NCBI GenBank assembly: GCA_009839745.1
Contig: VXPE01000050.1
Coordinates: forward strand, 1-64,000
Direction: 5' to 3'
Origin: Candidatus Poribacteria bacterium
GTDB lineage: Bacteria > Poribacteria > WGA-4E > WGA-3G
Length of the DNA: 64,000 bases
Shown here piece by piece: positions 25,822 through 33,662 of this stretch (the stretch's first letter is position 1; the number at the start of each line of letters is the position of its first letter). The translations under genes and the position numbers were made by a program. The notes under the pieces were generated by a model. That model searched no databases. It saw only the letters and a list, made by a program, of their open reading frames with translations, and was not told the origin of the DNA.

Positions 25822-27012
25822 ATGACAACCGCTGAAATTAAAGAGATGGCGACGGAATATATCATCAATACCTACGGTGACAGAAGCCTTGCATTCGTCA
25901 AAGGCGAGGGTCCCTACCTCTGGGATGCCGATGGCAAAAAATACCTCGACTTCCTCGGCGGACTCGCCGTCAACGGGTTAGGACACTGCCACCCGAAGGT
26001 CGTTGCCGCCATTCGTGAACAGGCAGGCAACCTGCTGCACACATCCAATCTCTACTATATTCAACCGCAGGCAGAACTCGCGAAACTACTGATCGATAAC
26101 TCCGACATGGACCAGTGCTTCTTCTGCAACAGCGGTGCCGAAGCGAACGAAGCGGCAATTAAATTGGCGCGGAAATACGCCAAAGACAGCGGTAGAACAG
26201 ATGCCTACGAAATCATCACAATGGAGAATTCGTTCCACGGACGGACGATGGCGACGATTACCGCTACGGCACAAACGAAATATCACGTCGGATTTGAGCC
26301 GATGCTGGAAGGCTTCAAATACGTCCCTTTCGATGACCTTGAAGCCACCGAAGCCGCCATCAGTGAGAAGACATGCGCCATTTTAGTCGAACCGATCCAG
26401 TCGGAAGGTGGCGTAAACATCCCCAGTGATGGGTATCTCCACGGGTTACGAGAACTCTGTGATAAACATAACCTGCTACTCATGTTCGACGAAGTTCAGA
26501 CAGCGATGGGGAGATTAGGCACCTTTTTCGGATACCAAAGCTACGGCGTTGTGCCAGATGTAATTACGATGGCAAAGGCGCTCGGTAGCGGTGTCCCGAT
26601 CGGTGCGATGTTGGCGAAACGACACATAGCAGAGAGTTTCGTCCCCGGCACCCACGCCGCGACATTCGGCGGAAATCCGTTAGTCACGGCGGCAGCAGCC
26701 ACAACCGTCAGAACCATTCTGGAAGAGAACCTCGCCGTAAACGCCGTTAAAATGGGGAATTACCTTGCCGGTGGACTGATGGAACTAAAGGATCAGTACC
26801 CGATCAAAGAAGTCCGCGGGAAAGGCTTGCTCCGCGGCTTAGTGATGGACGTCGATGCGACACCGATCGCTGCACAGTGTATTGAAAACGGACTGGTCAC
26901 CATCTGCACCAACGATTATGTCCTTCGGTTCTTACCACCGCTCAATGTCAATGCCGGTCACGTTGAGGAAGCCGTCAACATCGTCGAAAAATCGATGTCT
27001 GAAGTTCTCTAA
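25822..27012 (+). CDS. argD: Acetylornithine/class-III aminotransferase
   Basis: The 396-residue PLP enzyme matches ArgD in length and motifs: LDFLGGLAVNGLGHCHPKV, the GAEANEAAIKLAR phosphate-binding helix, FDEVQTAMGRLG, and the PLP-lysine in TMAKALGSGVPIGA (Lys about 252). AAGGAG upstream of ATG is a good ribosome site. It would convert N-acetylglutamate semialdehyde to N-acetylornithine in arginine synthesis. No other arg genes are nearby, so a related omega-aminotransferase role (for example on ornithine or 4-aminobutyrate) remains possible. The next gene starts 1 nt after its stop. Confidence 0.82.
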   Translation: MTTAEIKEMATEYIINTYGDRSLAFVKGEGPYLWDADGKKYLDFLGGLAVNGLGHCHPKVVAAIREQAGNLLHTSNLYYIQPQAELAKLLIDNSDMDQCFFCNSGAEANEAAIKLARKYAKDSGRTDAYEIITMENSFHGRTMATITATAQTKYHVGFEPMLEGFKYVPFDDLEATEAAISEKTCAILVEPIQSEGGVNIPSDGYLHGLRELCDKHNLLLMFDEVQTAMGRLGTFFGYQSYGVVPDVITMAKALGSGVPIGAMLAKRHIAESFVPGTHAATFGGNPLVTAAAATTVRTILEENLAVNAVKMGNYLAGGLMELKDQYPIKEVRGKGLLRGLVMDVDATPIAAQCIENGLVTICTNDYVLRFLPPLNVNAGHVEEAVNIVEKSMSEVL

Positions 27013-27013
27013 G

Positions 27014-27877
27014 ATGTTACACATCGCAAAGCGCAACACCGCTGCATGGACAAAAATCTATGTGTTCTGTCTTCTCCTTGCTGTCGTAGGATGCACAGGG
27101 AGCACGCCCACAATTGAATTGTCACCTGCGACCCGCACGGAATTGGACGCTATTCTCAACACACTGCAAGCGAGATACGATCTGACCGGTTCTTTAAAGA
27201 TCACCCGAATGATGGTGAGGATCAAGGAAGGCGAACGGAGTGAAGAGCTCCGAGAATTGTTGTGGTATAAAAAATCGGAGAACGGCGGAGAATTGCTCCA
27301 GATTCAAGCCTTGGGACCCTACAATGAGCCACGCGGCATCGCAATTGCCAATCAAGACAAGAATGAGTTTCTACTTGCCCTACTGAACGAACAGAAAGCA
27401 TACGTCGGACCGTTATCCGATGGGGTTTTGCGAGAAATTTTCGGCGTGGATTTACGTGTGTCAGATGTGTTAAGTGCCATCTTCGCCAATCCGTTTCTTG
27501 ACGGACGCATCACTAATTTCATATCCGTTGAAAGCTCAGGGGCAAAATTCATCATTAAGCGTCCGAGTCTTCAAACTGGATACGTGGAGACTATCACGCT
27601 CTTTATTCGTGAGGGTGAACCCCGAGTTACAGAATGGCATATCCACGATGAAAATGGCACGCTTGAACAACGTGCCACTTTCGCTGACTACCGTGAGGTG
27701 AGCGGTATCCTCCGACCCCACAAGGTGGAAATCGAACGTCCACTCGAGCAAACACGGGTCGCCGTGACAATCGCCAAAGTTGAACTGAATGTCGAGATTA
27801 AAGACAGCAAGTTTGACTCCGAACCCTTCTTGGGCGAGGACATCGAAATTATCCCGCTGTCAGAATTACGGGAGTAG
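27014..27877 (+). CDS. LolB/DUF4292-like outer-membrane lipoprotein
   Basis: The 287-residue protein starts at ATG 27014, 1 nt after the argD stop, and has a lipoprotein signal (IYVFCLLLAVVGC). The body is rich in beta strands with alternating hydrophobic residues (LLQIQALGPYNEPRGIAIAN, FIIKRPSLQTGYVETITLFI, RPHKVEIERPLEQTRVAVTI). This is the half-barrel pattern of LolA/LolB and DUF4292 lipid carriers. It lies 12 nt before ispE. Its role could be lipoprotein or lipid transfer to the outer membrane, but the family call is by fold pattern only. Confidence 0.6.
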   Translation: MLHIAKRNTAAWTKIYVFCLLLAVVGCTGSTPTIELSPATRTELDAILNTLQARYDLTGSLKITRMMVRIKEGERSEELRELLWYKKSENGGELLQIQALGPYNEPRGIAIANQDKNEFLLALLNEQKAYVGPLSDGVLREIFGVDLRVSDVLSAIFANPFLDGRITNFISVESSGAKFIIKRPSLQTGYVETITLFIREGEPRVTEWHIHDENGTLEQRATFADYREVSGILRPHKVEIERPLEQTRVAVTIAKVELNVEIKDSKFDSEPFLGEDIEIIPLSELRE

Positions 27878-27889
27878 TGGGCAAAAATC

Positions 27890-28771
27890 GTGCAAGAGAT
27901 AAGGGTCGGCGCGCATGCGAAAATTAACCTCTATCTGGATGTCGTAGGCAAACGCGAAGATGGGTATCATAACCTCGAAACGATCTTCCATTCAATCGAG
28001 TTGCACGATGACGTTATCCTCCGCAAACAGAGGGCAAAAGGCATAACAGTTTACTGTGAACACCCAGGGGTCCCGCGTGATTCACGTAATTTGGCATATC
28101 GTGCCGCGAATCTCCTCAGTGATTCGGTAGGCGGTGTTGACGGGATTGGGATTGAGATCCATAAGCGGATTCCGGTTGCGGCTGGACTCGCAGGCGGAAG
28201 TGCAAACGCCGCTGCTGTCCTCCACGGTGTAAACGAACTCTTTGCACTCGGTCTTACACAGGAAAACCTCATGCAGTTGGGGGCACAGTTGGGGGCAGAT
28301 GTCCCGTTCTGCCTGCATGGCGGTGCCGCGTTGGGACTCGGCATTGGCGATCAGTTAACACGCCTTCCCGCGCTCTCGGATGTCCCGCTCCTCCTTCTAA
28401 ATCCCGGCATCGAAATTTCGACAGCGACTGTATTTAAGAAATTGAACTTTTCCTTGACAACACGAGAAAAAAGAGGTATAATTATAAAGGCTTGTTTGGA
28501 GAAGGGCGACCTCGCCGGTATCGGGCGTAACCTATACAACCTACTTGAGGTTCCGGTTTTTTCCGAGTATCCCGAAATCGCCGTGCTAAAAACTGAGTTA
28601 TCTACGCAGACTGAGGTTTGTGGCGCGCTGATGTCGGGGAGCGGTGCTACGGTATTTGCGGTGATGCAAAACGGTGGCGCAGCGCGTCGGTGTGCGTCAT
28701 ACTTCAAAGACAAGGTAAGTTTTTGTACAACCACGGTAACCAGTCCCGTCGGTGTATCTGTATATGAATGA
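27890..28771 (+). CDS. ispE: 4-diphosphocytidyl-2-C-methyl-D-erythritol kinase
   Basis: IspE phosphorylates CDP-methylerythritol in the non-mevalonate isoprenoid pathway. The 293 residues show AHAKINLYLDVVGKREDGYHN at the N-terminus, the GHMP ATP loop PVAAGLAGGSANAAA (about 93-107), GADVPFCLHGG, and the C-terminal GALMSGSGATVFAV. Translation starts at GTG 27890. A tRNA-Gln gene begins 4 nt after the stop. The order ispE, tRNA-Gln, rplY, pth is conserved in many bacteria, although prs is missing here. Confidence 0.95.
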   Translation: MQEIRVGAHAKINLYLDVVGKREDGYHNLETIFHSIELHDDVILRKQRAKGITVYCEHPGVPRDSRNLAYRAANLLSDSVGGVDGIGIEIHKRIPVAAGLAGGSANAAAVLHGVNELFALGLTQENLMQLGAQLGADVPFCLHGGAALGLGIGDQLTRLPALSDVPLLLLNPGIEISTATVFKKLNFSLTTREKRGIIIKACLEKGDLAGIGRNLYNLLEVPVFSEYPEIAVLKTELSTQTEVCGALMSGSGATVFAVMQNGGAARRCASYFKDKVSFCTTTVTSPVGVSVYE

Positions 28772-28775
28772 TTAA

Positions 28776-28847
28776 AGGGCGGTGGCCAAGCGGTAAGGCA
28801 CAGGTCTTTGGAACCTGCATGCGTAGGTTCGAATCCTACCCGCCCTG
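28776..28847 (+). tRNA. tRNA-Gln (anticodon TTG)
   Basis: The 72-nt gene folds into a standard cloverleaf. The acceptor AGGGCGG pairs with CCGCCCT, the anticodon stem CAGGT/ACCTG holds loop CTTTGGA with anticodon TTG (28808-28810), and the T arm GTAGG-TTCGAAT-CCTAC is perfect. The discriminator is G and CCA is not encoded. Confidence 0.95.
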
Positions 28848-28911
28848 TCTCTTTTCTGACACGGTTACTGAATCTATGAAGGCAAAAGTTTTTTTAATGA
28901 TTAGGTTAAGG

Positions 28912-28917
28912 TATAAT
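28912..28917 (+). promoter_or_regulatory. TATAAT box giving a leaderless rplY transcript
   Basis: GGTATAAT is followed by 6 nt and ATG 28924, with no Shine-Dalgarno between. A T-rich tract stands at the -35 position. Internal starts in the coding region are excluded by the conserved L25 N-terminus. Confidence 0.5.
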
Positions 28918-28923
28918 TAAAAA

Positions 28924-29598
28924 ATGCAACAAGCGAAATTAGAAGCACAACAACGCAACACCTTTGGAAAACAGAGTGCCCGGGACCTTCGGAAAGAGGG
29001 TGGGGTCCCTGCTGTGCTATACGGTCGCGCACAGGACACGTTGGCGATCCAAGTCAACGCGCGAACTTTCAAACAATTCCTACGAACCTACGGTGAAAAC
29101 GTCATCATCAATATGGAAATTGGTGCAGGCGCCCCTGAAACGGTCATTATCAAAGAAATTCAGCGTCATCCGGTAGATAAACAGACCTTACTCCATGCGG
29201 ATTTCATCAGGATCTCTCTGGATGAACCCGTGACATCAGCCGTCCCAGTGATTCTCGTAGGCAACCCACCCGGTGTTCAACAGGGTGGCGTCCTTGAATC
29301 CCCGCTCCGCGAAGTGAGCCTTCATTGCCTACCGATGCAAATACCGAACGAGATTACGATTGATGTCGGTCATTTGGAAATCGGGGACTCCGTCCATGTG
29401 AGTGATTTAACCTTGGACGAGGAAATTGACATCTTAGATGAACCTGAACGGATTCTTGCAATGGTGAGCCAACCGCGCATCCACCTTGAGGATGAATTAG
29501 CAGAGGATGAAGAGGGCGAAGGAGCAGAGGAAGACGCCGCTGAAGAACCTACGGAACCAGAAGTTATTTCCCGTAGGCGCGATGATGACGATGAATAA
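28924..29598 (+). CDS. rplY: 50S ribosomal protein L25 / Ctc
   Basis: L25 binds 5S rRNA in the large subunit. The 224-residue protein is the long Ctc (TL5) form. It has the N-terminal L25 domain (LEAQQRNTFGKQSARDLRKE, GGVPAVLYGR), the C-terminal beta domain (VPVILVGNPPGVQQGGVLE) and an acidic tail (EDELAEDEEGEGAEEDAAEE). It keeps its usual place near pth but is separated from it by an amidase and a GerMN gene. Confidence 0.94.
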   Translation: MQQAKLEAQQRNTFGKQSARDLRKEGGVPAVLYGRAQDTLAIQVNARTFKQFLRTYGENVIINMEIGAGAPETVIIKEIQRHPVDKQTLLHADFIRISLDEPVTSAVPVILVGNPPGVQQGGVLESPLREVSLHCLPMQIPNEITIDVGHLEIGDSVHVSDLTLDEEIDILDEPERILAMVSQPRIHLEDELAEDEEGEGAEEDAAEEPTEPEVISRRRDDDDE

Positions 29599-29663
29599 CG
29601 TTGTCTACACGCAAAAACCACACCACCCAATGAAATCCAAAGCGCGCAGCTTGGAACGCGCAG

Positions 29664-29682
29664 GGGCGAGGTTACCTCGCCC
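29664..29682. repeat. REP-like palindrome in amidase leader
   Basis: GGGCGAGG-TTA-CCTCGCCC. It is followed by CAGAAAGCGGATATACGGAA and a type-A cassette, the same composite order as upstream of the sulfatase-like gene (63389-63480, minus strand). Confidence 0.55.
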
Positions 29683-29711
29683 GCACAGAAAGCGGATATA
29701 CGGAAAGGAAC

Positions 29712-30899
29712 GTGAAACCTCTAAGTTTACCTAACCGAACCGCAAGGAACATTAGAAAAACGGTTTGCGCGCTTTTTTTCAGTGTCCTCGCGTGGATTAT
29801 CGCACTCAACTGTATTGCCCAAGAACCTTCCGTTCGCTTCATTGATGTTAATGGAGCAACCATCGCCGAGGTGACTGCCCAACTCCAAGCAGAGCAGATT
29901 TACCTCCCCGTTGATGCCGTCAGACAGGTTTTCGATCCCGATATGGCGGATCAATACAATCATCCGCGAAAACGACTTACCCTGAAAATCCAAGACAAGC
30001 AAATTCGTTTACAAATCGGGAACCCTATCGTCGGTATCGATCCCGGCGGGATGACCCGCAACCTTCCAACGCCACCGATAATCATCGCGCAACAGCCGAT
30101 GTTGCCCATCGCCTTTTTTACGCAACTCTTACCAGATTTCTATAATCTCGAAGCCCTCTATAACCCCAACTTGAAAAGGGTCCAGCTGAGACCCAAGGGA
30201 ACATGGACACCAACACGAACAGATAATTCCGTGAACTGGACAATTATCATCGACCCAGGACACGGCGGTGCAGATGACCGCGGATGCGAAAGTAGCACAG
30301 GACTCCTTGAGAAAGATATCGTCCTTGCACTCGCAAAACAACTCTCCTCAATCAGCAAAGCGCAAGGCATACAGGTCTATCTCACACGCCAAACAGATAC
30401 GAAAAAGACGCACTTTGAACGCATTCAGGTGGCAAAACGGAACCAAGGACAACTTTTTCTCAGTCTACACTGTAATGCCTCTTTTTCACCACATGAAAAA
30501 GGAATTAAGATTTACCTCAACAATCTCAAAGGGTATTTTCGATTTCCAAGCAGTAGAGGCGGGGTTGCCCCGCCCTTACAAACAGGACAACGGTTAAAAA
30601 TCCTGGCGCAAGCCGATTTTCTAAAGCAGAGCCAAGACTTCGCACACGCGTTGCAAACGGAATTGAATTTTCTAACGGAAACGCCCGTGGAAATTATCGA
30701 ACTCCCACTGGTAGCGTTATCCGAAACCTATATGCCAGCGGTTCTTTTGGAACTCGGCTATCTCTCCAACGTGGAAGATTTAGAGAAACTCTCTAATGTT
30801 GAATATATCACAGGCGTTGCCGAAGCAATTGTCCGCGCTTTCCAACGATACATTTCTTCTATCAGTCCGTCTCCAACAGCATTAGAACAAGCACAGTAA
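29712..30899 (+). CDS. N-acetylmuramoyl-L-alanine amidase (Amidase_3)
   Basis: This zinc amidase cleaves the lactyl-amide bond between muramic acid and the stem peptide in the periplasm. After a signal peptide (CALFFSVLAWIIALNCIAQ) comes a copper-amine-oxidase-like/AMIN-type N-domain. The catalytic domain follows with DPGHGG (about 180), the Glu in GLLEKDI, SLHCNAS (about 253) and LLELGYLSN (about 345). GTG 29712 is the only plausible standard start, but the type-A cassette lies downstream of it, and exactly where other cassettes have ATG this gene has in-frame ACG (29760). A REP-like palindrome is also inserted in frame at 30553-30579. It pairs with the GerMN gene as a cell-wall module. Confidence 0.85.
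   Translation: MKPLSLPNRTARNIRKTVCALFFSVLAWIIALNCIAQEPSVRFIDVNGATIAEVTAQLQAEQIYLPVDAVRQVFDPDMADQYNHPRKRLTLKIQDKQIRLQIGNPIVGIDPGGMTRNLPTPPIIIAQQPMLPIAFFTQLLPDFYNLEALYNPNLKRVQLRPKGTWTPTRTDNSVNWTIIIDPGHGGADDRGCESSTGLLEKDIVLALAKQLSSISKAQGIQVYLTRQTDTKKTHFERIQVAKRNQGQLFLSLHCNASFSPHEKGIKIYLNNLKGYFRFPSSRGGVAPPLQTGQRLKILAQADFLKQSQDFAHALQTELNFLTETPVEIIELPLVALSETYMPAVLLELGYLSNVEDLEKLSNVEYITGVAEAIVRAFQRYISSISPSPTALEQAQ
29733..29759 (+). promoter_or_regulatory. Type-A cassette with ACG at the start position
   Basis: CCGAACCGCAAGGAACATT lies inside the amidase frame. The 11-nt distance from AAGGA to the start equals that of the copy before 24622, but the triplet there is ACG rather than ATG. Confidence 0.55.
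30553..30579. repeat. REP-like palindrome inside the amidase gene
   Basis: GGCGGGG-TTG-CCCCGCC encodes part of SSRGGVAPPLQTGQR in the amidase without breaking the frame. Flanks GTA and TAC match the intergenic family. Confidence 0.6.
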
Positions 30900-31049
30900 C
30901 ACATCAATCGGTTCAGGACTGACCTGGACTCGCAGCTGACAGCCGATAACTATTAGAACAAAAAACGCAGCCCGTAACGAAGTGGAGGGGTTTTTGCTTG
31001 GGTGTTTCTTCAACTCGAACACAAAACGCTTATAGTCTCAAACACCGAA

Positions 31050-31075
31050 ACTTATCCGCAAGGAAAATTAAAAAA
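31050..31075 (+). promoter_or_regulatory. Type-A cassette / RBS before a GTG start
   Basis: CCGCAAGGAAAATTAAAA precedes GTG 31076. A type-B-like hairpin remnant (CCC-GTAACGAAGTGGA-GGG, 30971-30989) lies about 60 nt upstream. Confidence 0.65.
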
Positions 31076-31666
31076 GTGAAACATAACAGGAGTGCAGGGT
31101 TTTCAAGACTTTTAGTGATATGGGGCATAACCTTGGTCCTTATCGCAGTGGGTCTCGGTATGACGCTATTTCTAATTGAACGCTCAAAGCAATCGGCGAT
31201 TCCGATAGCCCCACCCCCATTGCCTATCGCTGCGAATCCGTCAGACATACCCCCACCGCCACAAGAGGTCAACCTATTTCTCCTTGATCCCACTGCCCTG
31301 ACGCTTGTCCCAGTTAAAATCGAACGCAGGCTCCATGCCGAACTCACCAAACGCCTAAGCCAGATAGTTGTAGCCCTCATTCAGGAAACACCTCCTAACT
31401 TTAGGAACACGATCCCGCGCGGAACCCTCCTGAACGAAACTTACATCGATAGCCAACAAACCGCATACTTGGATTTTTCAAACCATCTTACCGATGGGCA
31501 TATCGGTGGGACAACAGCCGAACTTTTGACCGTCACAGCAATTCTTAAAACTGTTTTCGACGCATTTCCTGAAGAAATTAAACAGGTGCAGATTTTAATT
31601 GATGGCGAGGAAGTGAAAACCCTCGCGGGACACCTCAACCTTTCACAACCTTTACATCTGTTTTAA
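31076..31666 (+). CDS. GerMN-domain membrane-anchored protein
   Basis: The 196-residue product begins with a short basic segment and one transmembrane helix (VIWGITLVLIAVGLGMTLFL). A proline-rich linker (APPPLPIAANPSDIPPPPQ) leads to a GerMN domain: VNLFLLDPTALTLVPVKIER, then GTLLNETYIDSQQTAYLDFS, TAELLTVTAILKTVFDAFPE and QVQILIDGEEVKTLAGHL. In non-sporulating bacteria GerMN proteins are often paired with cell-wall amidases, as here. The start is GTG 31076 because it lies directly after the type-A cassette; an upstream in-frame start at 30998 would read the leader repeats. Confidence 0.8.
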   Translation: MKHNRSAGFSRLLVIWGITLVLIAVGLGMTLFLIERSKQSAIPIAPPPLPIAANPSDIPPPPQEVNLFLLDPTALTLVPVKIERRLHAELTKRLSQIVVALIQETPPNFRNTIPRGTLLNETYIDSQQTAYLDFSNHLTDGHIGGTTAELLTVTAILKTVFDAFPEEIKQVQILIDGEEVKTLAGHLNLSQPLHLF

Positions 31667-31679
31667 TAGTTATCAGTGC

Positions 31680-31705
31680 GAAACTCTGTTCCACAGAGTT
31701 TCTTT
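31680..31705 (+). terminator. Hairpin after the GerMN gene
   Basis: GAAACTCTGT and ACAGAGTTTC form a perfect 10-bp stem with a 3-nt loop, followed by TTTC. It probably terminates the amidase-GerMN transcript. Confidence 0.5.
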
Positions 31706-31810
31706 CAGTCGTCGGTCATCAGTTAAAGAGGGTTTCGTTTAACAAAGGTTTCCTCTTGTAACTGATAACTGATAACTACTTCCTCTGACGACTGAAAATT
31801 ATTAAAAAAT

Positions 31811-32392
31811 ATGGACACGAAAGTAAAACTTATTGTTGGACTCGGCAATCCGGGGAGACGCTACGAGCAGACCAAACATAACGTCGGTTTTCGCGTGATG
31901 GACACCCTACAGACACGGCTCTCCGCTGGAAAGCTGCCACGGAATTTAATTTGCAAATCACTCGTTATGCAGGCGACATGGCACGATCTCCCTATTATCC
32001 TTGCCAAACCGATGACATATATGAACAACAGTGGCATCGCTGTCGCGGCACTCATCAGACAGTTCGAGATTCCTCTCTCGGAATTGTGCATCATCTATGA
32101 TGATATTCACTTAGACCTCGGTGTGCTTCGGATGCGGCAGAAAGGGAGTGATGGCGGACAAAAGGGAATGAAGTCTATTATTCAGCATTTGGGCACTACC
32201 GCATTTCCGCGTTTACGCATTGGCATCGGCGAACCCATCGGTAACTTAACCGATTATGTCCTTACAGATTTTACAGAAGACGAAGAGATTGAAATAGCGC
32301 ATACCATCGACCGCGCCGTTGGTGCTCTTGAAACCTTCGTCAAAGATGATATTCTTACAGCAATGAACCAATTCAACGCTTCTAATTATTGA
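31811..32392 (+). CDS. pth: Peptidyl-tRNA hydrolase
   Basis: Pth releases peptides from prematurely dropped peptidyl-tRNA. The 193-residue protein has VGLGNPGRRYEQTKHNVGF with the catalytic His near residue 22, KPMTYMNNSG, IYDDIHLDLG with the conserved Asp, and GGQKGMKSIIQHLGT. The length is standard. It starts at ATG 31811 after an A-rich stretch; the ribosome site is weak. Confidence 0.95.
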   Translation: MDTKVKLIVGLGNPGRRYEQTKHNVGFRVMDTLQTRLSAGKLPRNLICKSLVMQATWHDLPIILAKPMTYMNNSGIAVAALIRQFEIPLSELCIIYDDIHLDLGVLRMRQKGSDGGQKGMKSIIQHLGTTAFPRLRIGIGEPIGNLTDYVLTDFTEDEEIEIAHTIDRAVGALETFVKDDILTAMNQFNASNY

Positions 32393-32538
32393 ATCTGGGC
32401 ATCGTTCCACTTCGTTTCACGATGGTTTTCAGTTCATTTCAACCGGAATAGGGATATGAACGATTTTAGGGGTGTAGAGCAAGCCACCCTGACACCTGAT
32501 ACCTCTTCTCTGGAACTTTCAAACCAAACAGGACACTG

Positions 32539-33612
32539 ATGACAAACCAAAAATCTTCTTTGCTGACGGACACTGAAAGTCCGAAAACCAAAGTACAAAT
32601 TGCCATTGACGCTGTCATAAAAGCCATGCAACTCTGTGAGCAGGTGCAAGCTGAGATGGTATCAACAGATGCAATCCAAAAGACAGACCGAAGTCCCGTA
32701 ACCGTCGCCGACTTCGGATCACAGGCACTGATATGTAAGGCAATCGGCGACGCTTTTCCCAAAGACGTTATCGTCGCTGAGGAAAGCGCGCAGGCACTGA
32801 AAGAGAACGCTCCACTTTTAGAACGTGTCACAGCTTACGTGAACGGATTTTACAAAGATGCCCCGCCCTCGGCAGAGACCGTCTGTGAATGGATTGATCG
32901 AGGAAGTGGTGAAGTAGGACCGAACTTCTGGACACTTGACCCAATTGACGGCACGAAGGGCTTTCTGCGCCGGGATCAATACGCGATCGCCTTGGCTTAT
33001 ATCGTCGATGGCACAGTTCAACTCGGGGTTTTAGGCTGCCCAAACCTGCCATACCGGTTGGCAGAGACACACCCTCACGATGATCGGGATCGTGTGCCCT
33101 CCGAGAACGATGGAGACGCGGAACCGGGCGGTCTCTTTGTCGCCATCCGCGGTGAAGGCACGCGTCTCTACACGAAAGCGGGGGACTTCATAGAGCACGT
33201 ACACGTATCGGGAACGACTCAGCGCTTTGCAGAGAGCGTCGAGTCCACGCACGGGGACAGTGATGCGCACAGTCGCATTGCGAATGCCCTCGGGATTACA
33301 GAATCGCCTGTCCGCATGGACAGCCAAGCGAAGTACGGGATCGTTTCCCGTGGTGAAGCGTCGCTCTATATCCGTCTTCCGAACCCGGCTTATCCGGATT
33401 ACCGTGAATGCATCTGGGACCACGCTGCCGGACTGATCGTCGTCGAAGAAGCAGGAGGGACGGTAACAGACGCGAACGGGAGTCCCCTCAACTTTTTGAC
33501 AGGAAAACGGATGCATGAGAATCGAGGTATCATCGCAACCAACGGAAAACTCCATCAACACGTTTTAAAGGCGTTAACACGGAAAGACACGTCAAACTCG
33601 AAACCGACTTGA
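32539..33612 (+). CDS. 3'(2'),5'-bisphosphate nucleotidase / inositol monophosphatase family
   Basis: The 357-residue protein has the metal-dependent phosphatase motifs SPVTVADFGSQALI, VAEES, LDPIDGTKGFLRRDQYAIAL and WDHAAGLIVVEEAGGTVTD. KGFLRRDQYA is characteristic of the Hal2/CysQ branch, which dephosphorylates 3'-phosphoadenosine 5'-phosphate from sulfate assimilation or sulfotransferase reactions. Its stop codon overlaps the start of a tandem pair of type-A cassettes. Confidence 0.87.
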   Translation: MTNQKSSLLTDTESPKTKVQIAIDAVIKAMQLCEQVQAEMVSTDAIQKTDRSPVTVADFGSQALICKAIGDAFPKDVIVAEESAQALKENAPLLERVTAYVNGFYKDAPPSAETVCEWIDRGSGEVGPNFWTLDPIDGTKGFLRRDQYAIALAYIVDGTVQLGVLGCPNLPYRLAETHPHDDRDRVPSENDGDAEPGGLFVAIRGEGTRLYTKAGDFIEHVHVSGTTQRFAESVESTHGDSDAHSRIANALGITESPVRMDSQAKYGIVSRGEASLYIRLPNPAYPDYRECIWDHAAGLIVVEEAGGTVTDANGSPLNFLTGKRMHENRGIIATNGKLHQHVLKALTRKDTSNSKPT

Positions 33613-33662
33613 CCGAACCGCAAGGAAGAATTAAAAGCCGAACCGCAAGGAAAATTAAAAAT
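33610..33662 (+). promoter_or_regulatory. Tandem pair of type-A cassettes
   Basis: Two copies lie end to end. CCGAACCGCAAGGAAGAATT (33613-33632) is followed by CCGAACCGCAAGGAAAATT (33638-33656), then ATG 33663. A second tandem pair is at 42363-42417. Confidence 0.7.
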
